Origin: Chionis minor
Taxonomy: Eukaryota > Chordata > Aves > Charadriiformes > Chionididae
Assembly: GCA_013398295.1 (NCBI GenBank)
Contig: VZSF01007297.1
Location: 397,226 to 461,225, forward strand
Direction: 5' to 3'
DNA length: 64,000 bases
The position numbers and the translations under genes were made by a program. Below, piece after piece: positions 13,324-26,800 of this stretch. The notes under the pieces are model-generated. The model ran no database searches. It saw only the letters and a list, made by a program, of their open reading frames with translations, and was not told where the DNA came from. Positions within the stretch are counted from its first letter, which is position 1. Each line of letters opens with the position of its first letter.

Positions 13324-13329
13324 TTTAAT
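13324..13329 (-). terminator. MOB3C: Candidate poly(A) signal ATTAAA, MOB3C distal end
   Basis: The minus strand reads ATTAAA, followed about 20-30 bases later by a GU-rich TGGTGTACTT. This would make a 3' UTR of about 1.55 kb. An alternative AATAAA lies at 13427-13432 but lacks an evident GU-rich follower. Confidence 0.4.
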
Positions 13330-13426
13330 TAGTAACAGAACAAAAATGTTTGGACTTTTACTGATTATTTTACACAGAAAATACTTGAATCATGTATCAG
13401 GTGGTTTTTTGTCCATTTTGCTCTGT

Positions 13427-13432
13427 TTTATT
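13427..13432 (-). terminator. MOB3C: Alternative poly(A) signal AATAAA, MOB3C
   Basis: AATAAA on the minus strand about 1.4 kb after the stop codon, about 100 bases upstream of the ATTAAA candidate. Either or both could be used. Confidence 0.35.
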
Positions 13433-14856
13433 TCCATGTAAAAATATACATCTGGTACACAAGATTTTAAAAAAAATAGATTTTCACAACAAAATAAGTG
13501 CTTTCAGCACTAAAAATTCACTTGTGCACTTTAATGTTGGCCTAAATATTTACATTTTCTAGCCACATCCCCTCCCTACCCCAAAAATGGGCAAACCCCA
13601 GATTATAAATATCAGCTGTGTCTGGTATACAAAACTTTCCCAGAAAAAGGGCAGGAAACACAAACATAACACTGCTGTGGCTCAGACAATTTGATTTTAA
13701 CTCCTCAAAACCAGTAAAAATAAAAATAAAAAAAAGGCTTCAACTCTTGTCAAAATGAAAATGGCACAGGGACCGCAACACTAGTTATCAGGCATTGCAA
13801 GCAGAAGGGGAAGAAATTTTGAGATGTAATTCCTTTCAGAGGAATAGTGGCACAGACTAGGTAGCAATGGTGTGTTTTCCAAAGGTCAGAGAGATTTTAG
13901 AAGAACTGATCTTGCCTTTTTGGAAGAACAGGTAGATTAGATGTCTCTTGAAGTCCTTCTCCACCTGATTTACTATGCTGTGGGGTTGGATAATGGAAAA
14001 CTAACAATTTCTACAGCCAGCGTCTGCTGAACGTGCACCAAGACAACATGTCAGGAAATGCTGAAATATTGAAAATGTTGTTTTCTAGCAAGAGCTTCTT
14101 CCTGAGTCTTTCTTGGGTAGACTGTGCTGATCACACCGAGAAGTGGCCTAGTTCACCTGCTCTGTCATGGGGCCTCCTTGCCGTTAGTCCAAGCGGTGTT
14201 CGATGCATCTCAGAACATCATGAAGTTCCCTCTGCCAAGCATGAAAAATCCCTTGCAGGGAAAATTGGTCCCTTTGGTAAAGCATGAATTAGGGCAGGAG
14301 GGACATTCATAGCTCATGGCTAAAAATGATATGTTGGCAACTACCTACATGAAGGATCAAATGTCACCAACTTTGCAGAGCTGATCTCAGATGTTACCAC
14401 AGACCCACTGCATGTGGGAAAGGCATTACTTGGTACCCAAGGTCACACCTGCTCACAGGGCAGGAATGACTAATAAAATATTTGGAGATCGGTGTAGCTG
14501 AGGACAAAACAAGAGGAACGGTAGCTGAAAGGATGTTACCAGACATGAGATTTGAGTCTTAGAAGCCAGAGTGTGCAAAAGTGAACCAAACGTGTCTTGT
14601 TCTCCAGTAAGTCAGTGGCTTTCTAAGACAGGAGCCATACAACAGAGACTGGGAGCTATTAAAAAAAAGTCTGTCCAGAGGTGCTTGGCAAGCTTAGGAT
14701 TCAGCCCTGGCCTGAAAAGGCTCTTCTGCAGTTCATAGTTTGGTGAGTTGAAATGCCCAGAATGAGTCCTTGGGAAGAGGTCTCCCACCACAGGATGTCT
14801 TGTCCCATCGGGCTCCGAATCCGATCCGGGCAGCTGAGTTCGCCTGCCAAAATGCT

Positions 14857-14886
14857 TCAGTGGCAAATTCGTTCTGTCATTTCTTT
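14857..14886 (-). CDS. MOB3C: MOB3C terminal coding exon (residues 208-216)
   Basis: Only nine codons and the stop: KEMTERICH. The acceptor is CTCTCCCACTTCAACGCAG. It joins in phase 0 to Leu207 of the previous exon. The short conserved MOB3 tail makes the exon certain despite its size. Confidence 0.95.
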   Translation of the reverse strand, partial: KEMTERICH

Positions 14887-17800
14887 CTGCGTTGAAGTGG
14901 GAGAGAAAATAAAGAAACAGTAAGTGCAAAGGACAGGTTTTAGTAGAGTGACATGTCAGGCAGTTTGGTAGGTGTCCAAAAACAACCCAAGGAAGCCACC
15001 GTGGGAATCTTGGGGACTGTTTCTCTATTTCCCAGGCCAGCCCTCCTGGGAACTGCTGTGCCTCAGCAGCTCGTTCCTGGCATCCTCCTCGGTCCCTGTG
15101 GCACAAGGTTACTTTGACCATGCCCTGGCTTTGTGAGCAGTCCAAGGAAAGAGCATTGGCTGAGACATTGAAAGATGAAGGTCCTGTTCCTGACTCAGCC
15201 GTGGAGCAGCCAGACAAGGCGCTGCCACTCTCGGAGCCTCCATTTGCAGCTGCCTAGGGAGATGGGATATGGAGCTGGTCCCAGCTCTCGCTCCAGGAGG
15301 TGGCAACAGCTCACCCAAAGGACCTGTGGTTTTGGCAAGGGACTCCACAGTCACACTGCAACGCAAATGAGTGCTAATAACAGAGGGCCACAGGAAACCT
15401 CCTGCGAGAACGAGCTCTGTTTAGGCTAACAGACTGTTTTCTTTAGCCAGGATGGCATTATGCCCACTGCATTAGGAAGGTGCCCAGCTTTTAGCTGGTG
15501 GAAGATGGTATTTTTCCTTAAGAAGCTCAACTAATAGCTTGCAAATCACGTACACTGCTGCAGCGAGGAAAGTCTGTGATTCTCTCTGGCTCATCAGGTT
15601 CATGGGCTTTGCGAATCTGCACGTGCACACAGGCACCCTCACGCACCCTAGAGAAAGGTTTGCACATCAAAATGTATTCCCAAAATAGATCTGAAGTAGG
15701 ACTGGTCTGCGGAGAAGGAAGGAGGAAACTGCAAAAAAGAGAACTAGGGAAGTAGGATGACCCTTGAGTAACCCTATAAAAGGCCCTTTAGTGATATAGC
15801 CAGTGGGGACAGAAGCTGCAATCTCAGCTCTTCAGTGCTGAGAGCTTTGTTTTTAACATCCATTGGGGGAGGGTGGCAAAGAGAGGGCGTCTCTGTAGGA
15901 GTAACATGCACAGTCACTGAAGCGCAGAACCCTGCCATCAAGTGAAAAGCCAGTGCTCTGCCACAAAATCACATTGAAATGGGAAGTGTTTGCAAACATC
16001 TCAGATGGAAAAAGAATGGGGGGGGGGGGCGGGATGATGTGTGTGAGAAGACTGAACATCCTCTTGCAACAGCACCCAGCCCAGCCCACTAGCACAGCAC
16101 CACGCACAAAAGCAGCCTTGAAGGGGATGGGTTGGGGTGGCCAGTGGACAGCCAAGCCACCCACCAGCTCCTCAGGCTGGCCCCAGATGTCCAAGGCTTT
16201 CATCACACTCTGGAAATCCCCACAGCTCTGCCTTAGTATGTCACCCACTGGACCTCTGCCAGCGCTGCTGCCCAGCACCATGACCTGCCCTTGTCAAGGA
16301 AGCGAGTGCGTGGCTTCTCTCTGCCCCCGTATTTCTTGATTTGTTAAGAGAGTGAATCACTGCCTTTCGCTAGCTCTGTCTGTACAAAGGACCTCTCTCA
16401 TTCTTGGCTCCCAAGATTTGCTGCTAAGAAATCACATCCCAGAGGAAGCTTGCCAAAGGGGAAACTGAGGCAGCAAAGGGAGATTCAGCCACAAGCAGGC
16501 TTAGAAAACAAGAACTCCTTCATCCCATAATCCCCATAGTTTTTCTAAGCTATTTGGGCCTAACAGGACATTTTCTGGCTGGGCAGGTGCTGGCTTTTTC
16601 TTTCTTCTTACTACTAAAACTGAAAACTGGGACTCCTCTATAGAAACCCCGCATCTGGAAAGCTCCAACCATAATACACCGCTCAGACCTGCTGTCCTGC
16701 TGCAGATGTGCTCCCTCCACATGCTTGGTGGTCTTCCATAGTCATGTGCAGGGAACAGGCACCACTGCAGGCAGGAGTCTCCTTTGTCGTGGGATTCATG
16801 TGGACGGACTCTGGCCATCTGAATGCAAGGTTAGGACAGTTGCCTGGGCTTATGAGGCTGTCAAGAGAGACTGAACCTCTCAAGGAGAGTTCATCTCATC
16901 CTACTGAGAGATCATCACCTTTCCACAAACCTTGAGAACTGGCAAAAACTAAACCCTGCAGTCTCGGCTGAAAAGGAAGGCACGTGCAATACACTGTCTG
17001 TCCTAGCTTAAGTGTCAAACCATCTGATAAATCCTTCAGGACTTAAAAACACTTGGGAGCAGGGCAACAGCTATGGTGCAGCCCAATGAGAAGGGGAATG
17101 AGCAAAGCAAGTCACTGGTGCTCAGCCCTGGGCTAGGGAGAGTAATTAGCCACAGGAAAATGGACTGAGGTCAAGTGGAAAGTGCTGCAGAGGTTGGATG
17201 TTGCTATTTGTGAATCCTCACAACTGCTGCTGAAGCAAAGACAGAACAGCATGAACACCGGGCTCCCCACACGCTCCACAGCACAATGAACCGGAGCCAC
17301 GCCAGGCCCAGGAGAATTATTGGAAAGCCCCTGGGATGCCCATGAGGAAACTTCCCATTATTGCTTTCCCTGCCTGCAGCAGTGAGAAATGCTGTTGGAA
17401 GCTACTTGCTCAAACCTAACCCACGCAGACTTTGGGACTGATGGCAGTGCCAAGCTGCAGCCTCCCTCGGGTAACAGCATGGCCGGAAGGACCACTTTCA
17501 CTTTTTGAAAGTTGTTAATAAGCTGCAGCAACTTGTCCCTCTGCCTCCTCAGCTCAGAATTGTGTCCTGGACACAGGCAGCCTCTGGCTGCAGGACACTC
17601 TCAGACACACCTACAGCAAGTAATGGCGGTGGCAGGGAGGTCCCTCGTGTGGTTGGGTTTGCTGTAGGGCTCGGATGTCAGGCAATGGGCACACCGAGAA
17701 ATGAGGCACAGGTAGACCAGAGGTAAACGTGTCTCATTTCCCTGTAGTTTAACCCTGGTTGCATCACACAGGAAAATCTGTTCATCTGAGATGCATCCAG

Positions 17801-20800
17801 ACCCATAAATCATCCCATGTTGCCTGTGAGTCACTGGCATTGAAAGCCTATTTAGCAATGTCAGCCTCTGCTTTGGCTATTAGGTGCTAATTATTTACGT
17901 TAGCAAGCAGCAGTCAAAGGAGATGACACCATTATGGGCTGTATATCAATGCTAAAGAAGTTTGTCATGAGGAGTGGTGGTGAGGAAGACTAACAGAGGA
18001 CAGAGTGATGCTGAGCTGACACTTTCTGGAGCTGAGGGCAATTGTGATAATATAGGTCACAATCAAACTCTACGAAATAATTAACGTAGATGCTGTTGTC
18101 ATTCAAGTCTCCCCTGATTAGATCATCATCTCTCCATCCCCCTAAATCACTATCAGAGCAGACAGGCAGCAAATTGCCTGAGACAAATGAAAGCAGAGGA
18201 GTAAAGCGCTTGGCACTTAGGGGCAGGGGCGTATTCCGCCCACCCTCTCCAGATACTCCTAAACAGCTCATGCTTGGGTGTTTCTCAGCTATGTCTCTTT
18301 CTGGGATTAGATCCTCTTGGTCTTCCCTGGTGCTCTGCTGCGGGATACAGCCTTTTCTGCAACCCACCCCTTACCACAGAGTGTAACGACTGGGTTCCCT
18401 ATTAATTCTTCTCCCCATCATAACATGTCCTCCCTAGGACAGACCATACTCAACTTTGCCTGCAACACACTCACTTCTCTTACAAAACTATGTGCGATTT
18501 CTAGTTTATGTGCCTGGGCTGTCTGGCCTCTGCTTCCCCCTAGTTCTCTGGTTTTCAAGGACTCTCACTCTCTGCCTGGCTAATTGCTTCCCAAGGGAGG
18601 CTGCAGAGAAACTTGGAGCTCTGCAGCCTGGTCTCTTTAGCTGGTGTCTGGAGCTGCGTGTCCTGTTGGGGCTTGCCTTCCTGCAGCCTCGCTGTAATTC
18701 GCACTAGGATCTCAAGCAGGGACCTTAGTCTGCAAATAGGAAAACTCAAGACTGGAGAGGAGACTTGGGCTCAAATCTGATCCCTCAAGGCCACGTGGAC
18801 ACAACGGGCTGGGAGCACTTTAATGTGCAAATTGCATTAGAGCTACCAAGACAGTATAGAGGGACACTATGTTACAGTGGTCCTGAGGATACTGAAGAGC
18901 AATTCATAGACATGGGAGCAGAGGGAACGTTTAAGGAGGCTTTTCAAAGGATAAATGTTTTCCTCAGTGTTGCTGGGAAGTTCTTGCTCGGAGCACTAAG
19001 GCTGATAGTTACAGGGCAGAAAACGTGTGTGTGCTTCTGAGGTAGGGTGGCTGAAAGAGCCCCGAGAGGGTCAGTGCACTGCTCAGAGTCCAGCCCCCAC
19101 CTGCATCGACCAGTGCCGTGTTCAGCCCACACCACTCTCGCCCCCTCACCTCCCCTCCCCATCCCTGGGGCATCCTTACCAAAGGCTCCAGCTCCCGATG
19201 GTCAACGAGGCTGAACTCCCTGATGAAGTAGTAAAAGTGCTTGTAGCAGGTGTTGACATGAGCCTCAGCGCCCATGTTGATGATGCTGTCAAAGTGGTGG
19301 ATGTAGACATGGACAAAGACACGGAAGAGGCGGGTGAGGATCTTAGTGCAAACTTGCTGGAACTGCTTGGGGAAGGGAACACCTGCAAAGCAGAAGCAAG
19401 TTGGAAACCATTTGACCATTTCCAGAAAAAACCAGCTAGTGTTTAAATGTCACTGTCATGCTTAGTTGGCAGTCATGGATGAGGAGGAAGGACTCCTTTG
19501 GCTAATGTCAAGAGTGACAACTACACCAGGGCGATGCACCATCCAGCTCTCTCCACATACTTCCTTATTGCCCAACTAGCAACTTCACACAGGTATGGTT
19601 GGAGGATTTGGGGAGTTGCCCTAGAAGAGAAAATTTCTCATCCAGTGGAGGAGGCCACATCTCTCCACATCTGGCTCTATCCAGGGCAATCTGGCAGAGG
19701 ATCCTTCTGCCCTCTCTCCCTGCCTTTCCCCTACAAGCCTGTGCAGGCACAACATAAGTCAAATTGTATTTACCCAGATCCATGAACAAAACTAAACCTC
19801 CTCCCAGCAGAAAAGATACATTCCCTGGTCCTCTGAATCAAAAGCATGGTTCATGCTGTTTTTCTTCCTCCACACACCCTCAAACATCACTTCTGATGCA
19901 TCAGCAGAAACAGGTGGGGTTTCTACCTTTTTTCCTGATCCTTGTTTCAAACAAATGTCTCATTAAAACAGGAAGAAAACTGCCCATCTTAATGATGCTC
20001 AAGTTGTAATTTCATTGCCCCTGTATGGTGCTCCCTCCTGAGATGTCCTCCCAGGTTGTTCAAGAATGGGACCCACCACACGTTGCTCTGTACTTTTAGC
20101 CTTGTCCCACACCAGGACACAATTTCATACTGTATGTTTCCATCCTTGTCTAAATGCACTGCTATCACAGTGAAAATCTCAGAGGTGTGATACAGGCAGT
20201 GTCAGCAAGCTTAGGGTAAATCTCTAAAGGAAATGTGGCTTTGAAACCTCGAACACGTTTTTTGGGATGAGGAAAATGAAACAACTGGAATTTGTTTTCC
20301 TGAAGCTTCTTCCGCTCCCCTGAGCAATACAATGCAAATTTGCAAAGAACAAAATAAAATCATCCCTTCCCACGGTTGCACCAGCCTCCTCTGTTAGCTT
20401 CTTACTAATGCAGCAACGCAACCTCTTAAAAATCTTTCCAAATAATCTCAGCTCAACCATGGCCAGCTCTCGCATTTTGTGCTGTGGAAAGCAACCGCAA
20501 ATCCCTTTGCTAAAAAAATTAAAAATGGTAATTTTATCTTTGAGTCTTCATCAGCCTTGCTAGGCAATTAACCTATTTTTTCCTCAAGGCTCCTGGCAGT
20601 TTTGTTTCCCAGCGGCAGTGCCATGCCCCTCTGCTCCGTGGGTGGCAAAGACAAAGGATCTGTCCCTCCAACGTCACGCGTGGAGCCTGTGTTTTCAACA
20701 GCTGGGGTTCGGCAGGTGCTGGGTTCGGTATCGCAATAATCGTCATAGAAAATGATCTTTGGTCTAAACCAGCATCACCCTCAGCCCAGCCCAGCCCAGT

Positions 20801-23800
20801 CTCGCTCTGGTTCACGCACAGCGTGGGTGCGGCGGGCAGGGCAGAAGCATGTGCGCTCGTGCCACCAGTGGATGTCCCAGCCAGCACTTGGAGGAGGACA
20901 CGTGTCTCGGCTCAGCGTCACACGAACACAGAGAGGTGGTTTTGAGACCGACTCCTGGCCGCTGCCCTGCGTGTCCATGAGCTCCTGCGGCAGGGACCTC
21001 AGTGTGACCTGTTTCACTGCCAGCTCTAGCAGATCCCATTAGGACTTTCTGGGAAATGTGTTCGCATCTGGCAAAGTACAACCAGGCTCTGGTTGTGGTA
21101 CTGGAGACCTGCTTCTGCCCTGCACCCTTGACTGCAGAGCTCTCCTTGCCTGCCAGTCTGATAAGGGCAGGGATCAGACAGGGATCTCCAGGTTTTCCTG
21201 CATTCAGGAGGGACACAGTGCTTTATCAACCACTTTGTTGGAGCTTTTTGCACAGACTGAGAATTTGCTAAGCAAATAAAAGCCGTAATCACCCAGCCAG
21301 GGACTCGGACATGCTATTACGGTGGCCCCTACAGACCAGCTTTGAAGAGCCTGTCAAGAAACATTTTTTTTTTAATAAAGAAAAATTAATCACAGTAAGT
21401 AATTTCTGAGCACACATTGCCGGGCCCCAGCTGGGGAATACACCCTGTTCCGAACAGCCTGTCTCCCTGGGACCAGAGGTGACCAGTCGCTGCCAGGAAC
21501 TCAGCAAGGTGGCAGCAGGCAGACAGCAATGCATTTCTCCAGTTTGTTACCCGTCCCACTTGCCTCATGTGTCCTCCAGTCAAAGTAGGCAGTGAGGGCG
21601 AAATCAGAGCTGACCAGACACCGGGAGTTTATGGCCAAACTGTGAAGAGTGACAGTGAAGGAAAGCAGCAAACCTCAACCCAGTCCTGAGCTGAGAAAGA
21701 AATAAGATCAGACAGTGAAAAGCAGATCAAAAGGATCTCAGACTCTCAGGGCTGATAGCTTCTGTGGTCCAGAGACTGCTGTTATGTGAGCCACCTCCAG
21801 AGCTGGCAGATGGTGACAAGTGGCTTTCCACCGCTTTTGTCCTGAGGTTAGCCTGGAACTGTCGTGTCCTGTAAATCAGTTACCAGCAAGTCTTCATGGA
21901 CATGCTGGCAGCTGAGAGACTTAGAGGGGAGACACCTCCAGCTACGCCCTGGGTTCTCCAAAAGTAGCTCTTGCATCAGGGAAGAGAGATTTAGCATAGA
22001 TCATAGAATCGTTTGGGTTGGAAGGGACCTTTAAAGGTCATCTAGTCCAAACCTCATGGCCATTGGCAACTATGGCAGCTGCTGAGCTATCCTGTACCTG
22101 ATGACGCCTGGGAAGTTATCAATCACCAAGCTGCCAGGACCTACAAGTACCCTTCTGGGCTACCCCATCACTGTGCTTTCACATGAACCCAGCAGCAGAA
22201 TCGGCTAGAATCGGCTCCTGGGAGGTGAAGCTGGGCTGCTCTTCTTTGTGTCCATCACAAGGTGTCAGTGTGTGGCCGTGCCCTCCAGACGTGGCCAAGC
22301 TGTAGTGGTGGCTAGCAGCCACCGATGAACTTTGACAGGTCACGCTTCACCCTACCATGTCATGAAACCACCACCCACTATGGGCCTTTGGGTTCAGGGA
22401 TCCCTGGGGTCCGGCTCTGGCTCCTTCTCCCTGCATCACCCCTCTCGCTCGGGACATGCCCAGGGAAGCAGGGGCAGCCCCAGCAGCACGGGGCACAACC
22501 CTGGGCCACCCGGTCACACTTACCCTCCCCATGCTGATGCCACGTCTGCAGTCTCCTGTGCCAGGACCCTCAGTACAGGCTACGGATGCTCAACTGGACC
22601 CTGCGTCTGGCACGGGGGCTTGCGCCAGCTGATCAAAGCACTTCCCTGAAGGAAGGAAGCAGGGCAGATAGCTGATAAGCAGGTTGCCTCCGCCAGCAGC
22701 AGTCGTGCCTCGCTGCTGATCTCCAGTGGCTTGGAGAGCAACCCACGGCAGCCCCAGCAGGCACTGGCCACGCTGGCGAGGAGCTGGAGGAATTCCCCAT
22801 CCCCTCGCCCAGAGCTGAAAGGAAAGGGCTCTTCAGTGAAGGCTGCATCTGACCAGCCCGTGGAGAGCGGCAGAAAGATCTGGCATAAATACGGCTTGCC
22901 CTGGGTCACGGCTGCTGGCGCAGCGGATGTCCAGCAGACAACGCATGTGACATCCTCTCCAGCATGAGGGGACAGAGAGCGAGCAGGCTGTGCCTGCTCC
23001 CTGCAGCCAGGCACGCAGTCCAGCCAGCACATCCCAGCAAGGAGAAAGCCCTGGGACAGGGTTCTCGGCACTGGTCACGCACCTACCCTGCCCTTGCAGA
23101 TGTTTAGCTTTAAACCGAGCAGCCAGGTCCCTGTACGTTCCCGTCGGAGCCATCCTGGCTGCTAGGAGGGGTCACCACAACAGCAAAGGGGGAGCAATGG
23201 AGCCCATTCCCCACGTGTGTGGGGCATCAGGCTGCTCCTCCCGTGGCTCCCGCCTCCCTGCCAGGCTGGGCCAGGCAGATCAGCGTTACAGCCGGCAGCA
23301 GAGGGACCCCGTTATAGTGGCCAAAGTGCTGATAGGCGGCACTTGGGAGCGGGGCAGTGGTGGCCCTTGCTTGGGGGACTTCCTCCATCTCGGAGGTGGT
23401 GCATGGTGGCACAAGCCAGCAGCTTGGTGAGACGAAGGGGTATGGCTGGTGGGGTTGACTCGGCGTGGCTGGGATGGGCTGTTGGCAGAAGTATGGCAGG
23501 CCAGGGCAGAGTCAGGAGGGAGCCCCAAGTTTTGACAAACCACCCTGGCAGGGTAACGCTGCTTGGGTTTGCTTCACCCTCCCCAGCCCTACATACACAC
23601 GGAGACCCAGCAACGCCATCCCAGTGCATCCCACCAACGCTGGTCCCAGCTGCCCCAAGACACAGCGGAATACCACAAAACCCACCTGAGCTGATTTAAA
23701 GGCACTGAAATTACCTTTACATTTAATTCACTGGTGCTCACCATCCACCAACCTTAGAGAAAGCAGCAGCAACCCCACAATCTGGCAGGCAGTAGCCCCC

Positions 23801-26800
23801 CTCTGACTCGTCTTGCCTGATGAGTGATGAGGAGGGGACCACAGGACGCAATGTGAGCTTGCTCAGATGCTGGGGAAAACATTTATACACAAGGTCAGCT
23901 CTTTTTCTCCACCCGTGACCACAGGCGTGCGCTACCCAGACGCCAGACACAGACTGGCCAGCTGGGAGCTTTCCCTGTCCCTCGGCAGAAAGGCAGCCCG
24001 ATCCTAGGAAGAGGAGTGGAGCGAGGCAGCCTTCCACAGCGGCGGAAAAGGGAGAATCATACCCGTGCTCCAAGCCAGGGCAAAAACTGTAAGTACAGCA
24101 GGTACAATTTCACTCGCTGCAGCACAGCCAGGGTGCTGGCGAGCGGCGTGACTCACAGCCCTGAAATGAATTAGCACCTTCAGTTTATCTTGGATGTTTT
24201 GCTTGAAAACCCCAAGATGTGATTTAATGCTCCGAGAAATCTGTTTTCCCCACTCTGTGCTGATTGCTTCAAAACATAAGGAAACCATGTGGGACCACGT
24301 GTAAAAGGAAATGAAAATGAGAGCTAACAAAGTGCCTGCACTTACGGTAAGGGACTGCAAATGGCTCTTGGATCTTTCCTGCCATCTCTCCTGTCCCTAA
24401 CCCTTGCGCTCCAGCCAATTTAATTTTTTCGTGATGAATCAGTACTGGGAAGCTATTTTGCTTCTTGGCAATTTTATTTTTTTCCTCTGCAAAAGCAGTA
24501 ATTCAATGAACTACGTGATGAATTATTGTTGTTGTTATTATTTCTCAATTCCATTTTGGCCACCGTGGTGTACGGTGATTCATTTTTTCCTAAAAATAAG
24601 TCTTTAAAGCCCCATTTAAAACTAATGGCATGGTGGCAGCTGCAAGCTGGTGTGGTGTTAATTTTGGAAGAAGATAGGCAGAAAAAAAAAAGACAAATTG
24701 TATTAAAAAAATAGCTAGCTGAGAGAACAGAAATAATTAGCTGAATTCTGAACATTTTTCTCATGTTGTAATGGGGAGAAAGTATCGGATAATTTGACAC
24801 CAAGTTTTCTCTGTTTTTTATAATTGTTTTGGGACCATGCTTGAATGGCAGAGCTTGAGTTTTGAAAAGCTTTCCAAGAACTGTTCCAAAATCTCCTGTG
24901 ACTGATGCTCTTTAGAGCTGCAGGCACATTTGGCAGAGCGCGCAGGGTGTTTCCGGCGCTGGATCTGGTCCAAACGCTGTGTCCGCACTGATTTAATAAC
25001 GGAGAGGTTTCAGCAGCTGCAATGGTGCTGATGTGGGATGCCTGGCCTTGTGCAACTGGCAGCCTGGTGCTGGGCTGACCGGTGCAGACACAGCCAACTG
25101 CCACAGGCCCTGCAAACCCCATCCGCCCAACCCTCCTCCCCAGCAGCAGTTCCCTAAAAACCAGGCACCGCGGGAATGATTACCAGGAGGAGCTGGTATT
25201 TTCCAGGTGGTAATTTGTTCGCATGGCCACTCACTGAAGAAATACGCTGATATAGTTTTACCAGCTGGTAAAAGTACACCTGTGGAATCATTTATTCTCC
25301 TCCCTGCATGGGAACAATGCTTATTCTCCATTCAAATGTATTTTTCAGGACAGCTACGTTGGTTGGAGGAGTGGAAATGGAGCGCTAGCACATGCAAATT
25401 GATACGGGTCGTCTGGGAAAGCTGCTGCTGCTGTAGATTTATAGGAATCAGGTTGGCATAGCTCCCCCCATGCAGGGATTTGTCTCATCTTGACCAGCAG
25501 ACAAACAGGTTTCCGCTCCAGAGGAAGGATTATACAGCAAAGCCTTTAAGTGGGATGGAGCCCTGCAGGTGGATTTCCCTGGGGAAGATGCAGTATCTCC
25601 CCGCCGACCCTTGCTGTGGTACGCAGAGGGCTTGGCAGTCCCCCCAGACCCTTTAAACCACCGTAGGGGTTTTCTGCTGGTGCAAGCGTGCCACCCGAGG
25701 GCTGCGGTCCTGCTGGTTATCTCTGCCAGGTCAAGAGCTGCCTGCTGGCATCAGGCTCCCCTGCTGCAGTTTCGGATGTTGGCTGCCCCTCTGGCCTCGC
25801 TGCAGAGCCACCACAAGCTCTGCATCGGGTGGTTTGGCTAAACCGAAGGTGTTTGTCACCCAGGTCGCTCTGCTCCCCTCCCACCTCTGACACGGGCTGA
25901 AGGACCACGTGCTTTGCTGGTGTAAATCAGCCCGGCTCTGCTCTGCTCACTGGAACTGCGCCCACGTACCCCAGCCAAGGTCTCTCCCAGGATGCCAGAG
26001 GACCCTGGGAGCCCACAAGCCAATGAACCGTCTCTGCTCAATTCCTGCCGAGCCTCCGGGGTGAAGGATTCTCCCCTTCTGACCCATGAAATACCTCCCC
26101 ATTAGCTGCCAGGACAGCCATGAGTGACTGAACCCTGCTGAATCATGTGCTGCTTCAGCCTTTGTAGCTTTTGGATGGAGAAGGATGCTGAGGTTAGCCT
26201 CAAGCGACGTTAGCAAGTTTGGGGAACACTTGCAGTTTCTAAAAAAAGAAAAAAAAGTCTCTTTTGTCTGTGGTCAGGTGGCCTTAGCCAGGGTTATCTT
26301 TGTGCTGGGGCAGTTTTACTGCACGTAGCAAAGAGGGGCCAGGAGGGAAAGCTGAGATGCACACAGCTCACGAAACACCCGCTGAGATGGTGGCCAGCTG
26401 TGCCGGTGGACCTCTCCAGCATGAGCATGCTAAATCCCATCTCTACTACTAATATTGAAGAGTGTCACCTCAACCCCAAAGCGTGAAATTTATTTTCCCC
26501 TCCATCACCTTGTCAGACTTCTCCCCGCCCCCCCCTAAAAAATCTCACATCTCCTCTGTGGCCTCTCAGTGCCTTATTCCCCTGGTCCTGGGGGTTTTCC
26601 CAAGGGTCTGGCTCTGTAGGAGGGTGGCTGAGCGCCTCCGTTTGCTCACCCTGGCTGTTGTCCCTGAGCCCTGCGTCCCTCCCAGCTGCACGTCCCCCAG
26701 CCTCCCCCCCGTCATCTGGCACAGCGACAAGGATCAGCCCGTGGGGAATGGGCAGATGTGACATTTCCCTTCGGCCAAACACCTCCATCTTCTGAAATGC

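Larger units (their letters stand above)
13310..14856 (-). other. MOB3C: MOB3C 3' untranslated region (extent inferred)
   Basis: Sequence following the MOB3C stop codon on the minus strand. The part from about 13.3 to 13.75 kb is AT-rich like many 3' UTR ends, with candidate poly(A) signals at 13324-13329 (ATTAAA) and 13427-13432 (AATAAA). No coding exon follows. The left limit is uncertain without transcript data. Confidence 0.5.

Noticed and set aside
14612..15217. 201-codon minus-strand frame overlapping the last MOB3C exon
   Set aside because: It reads a different frame from the conserved KEMTERICH exon and has no family similarity; it is a shadow frame.
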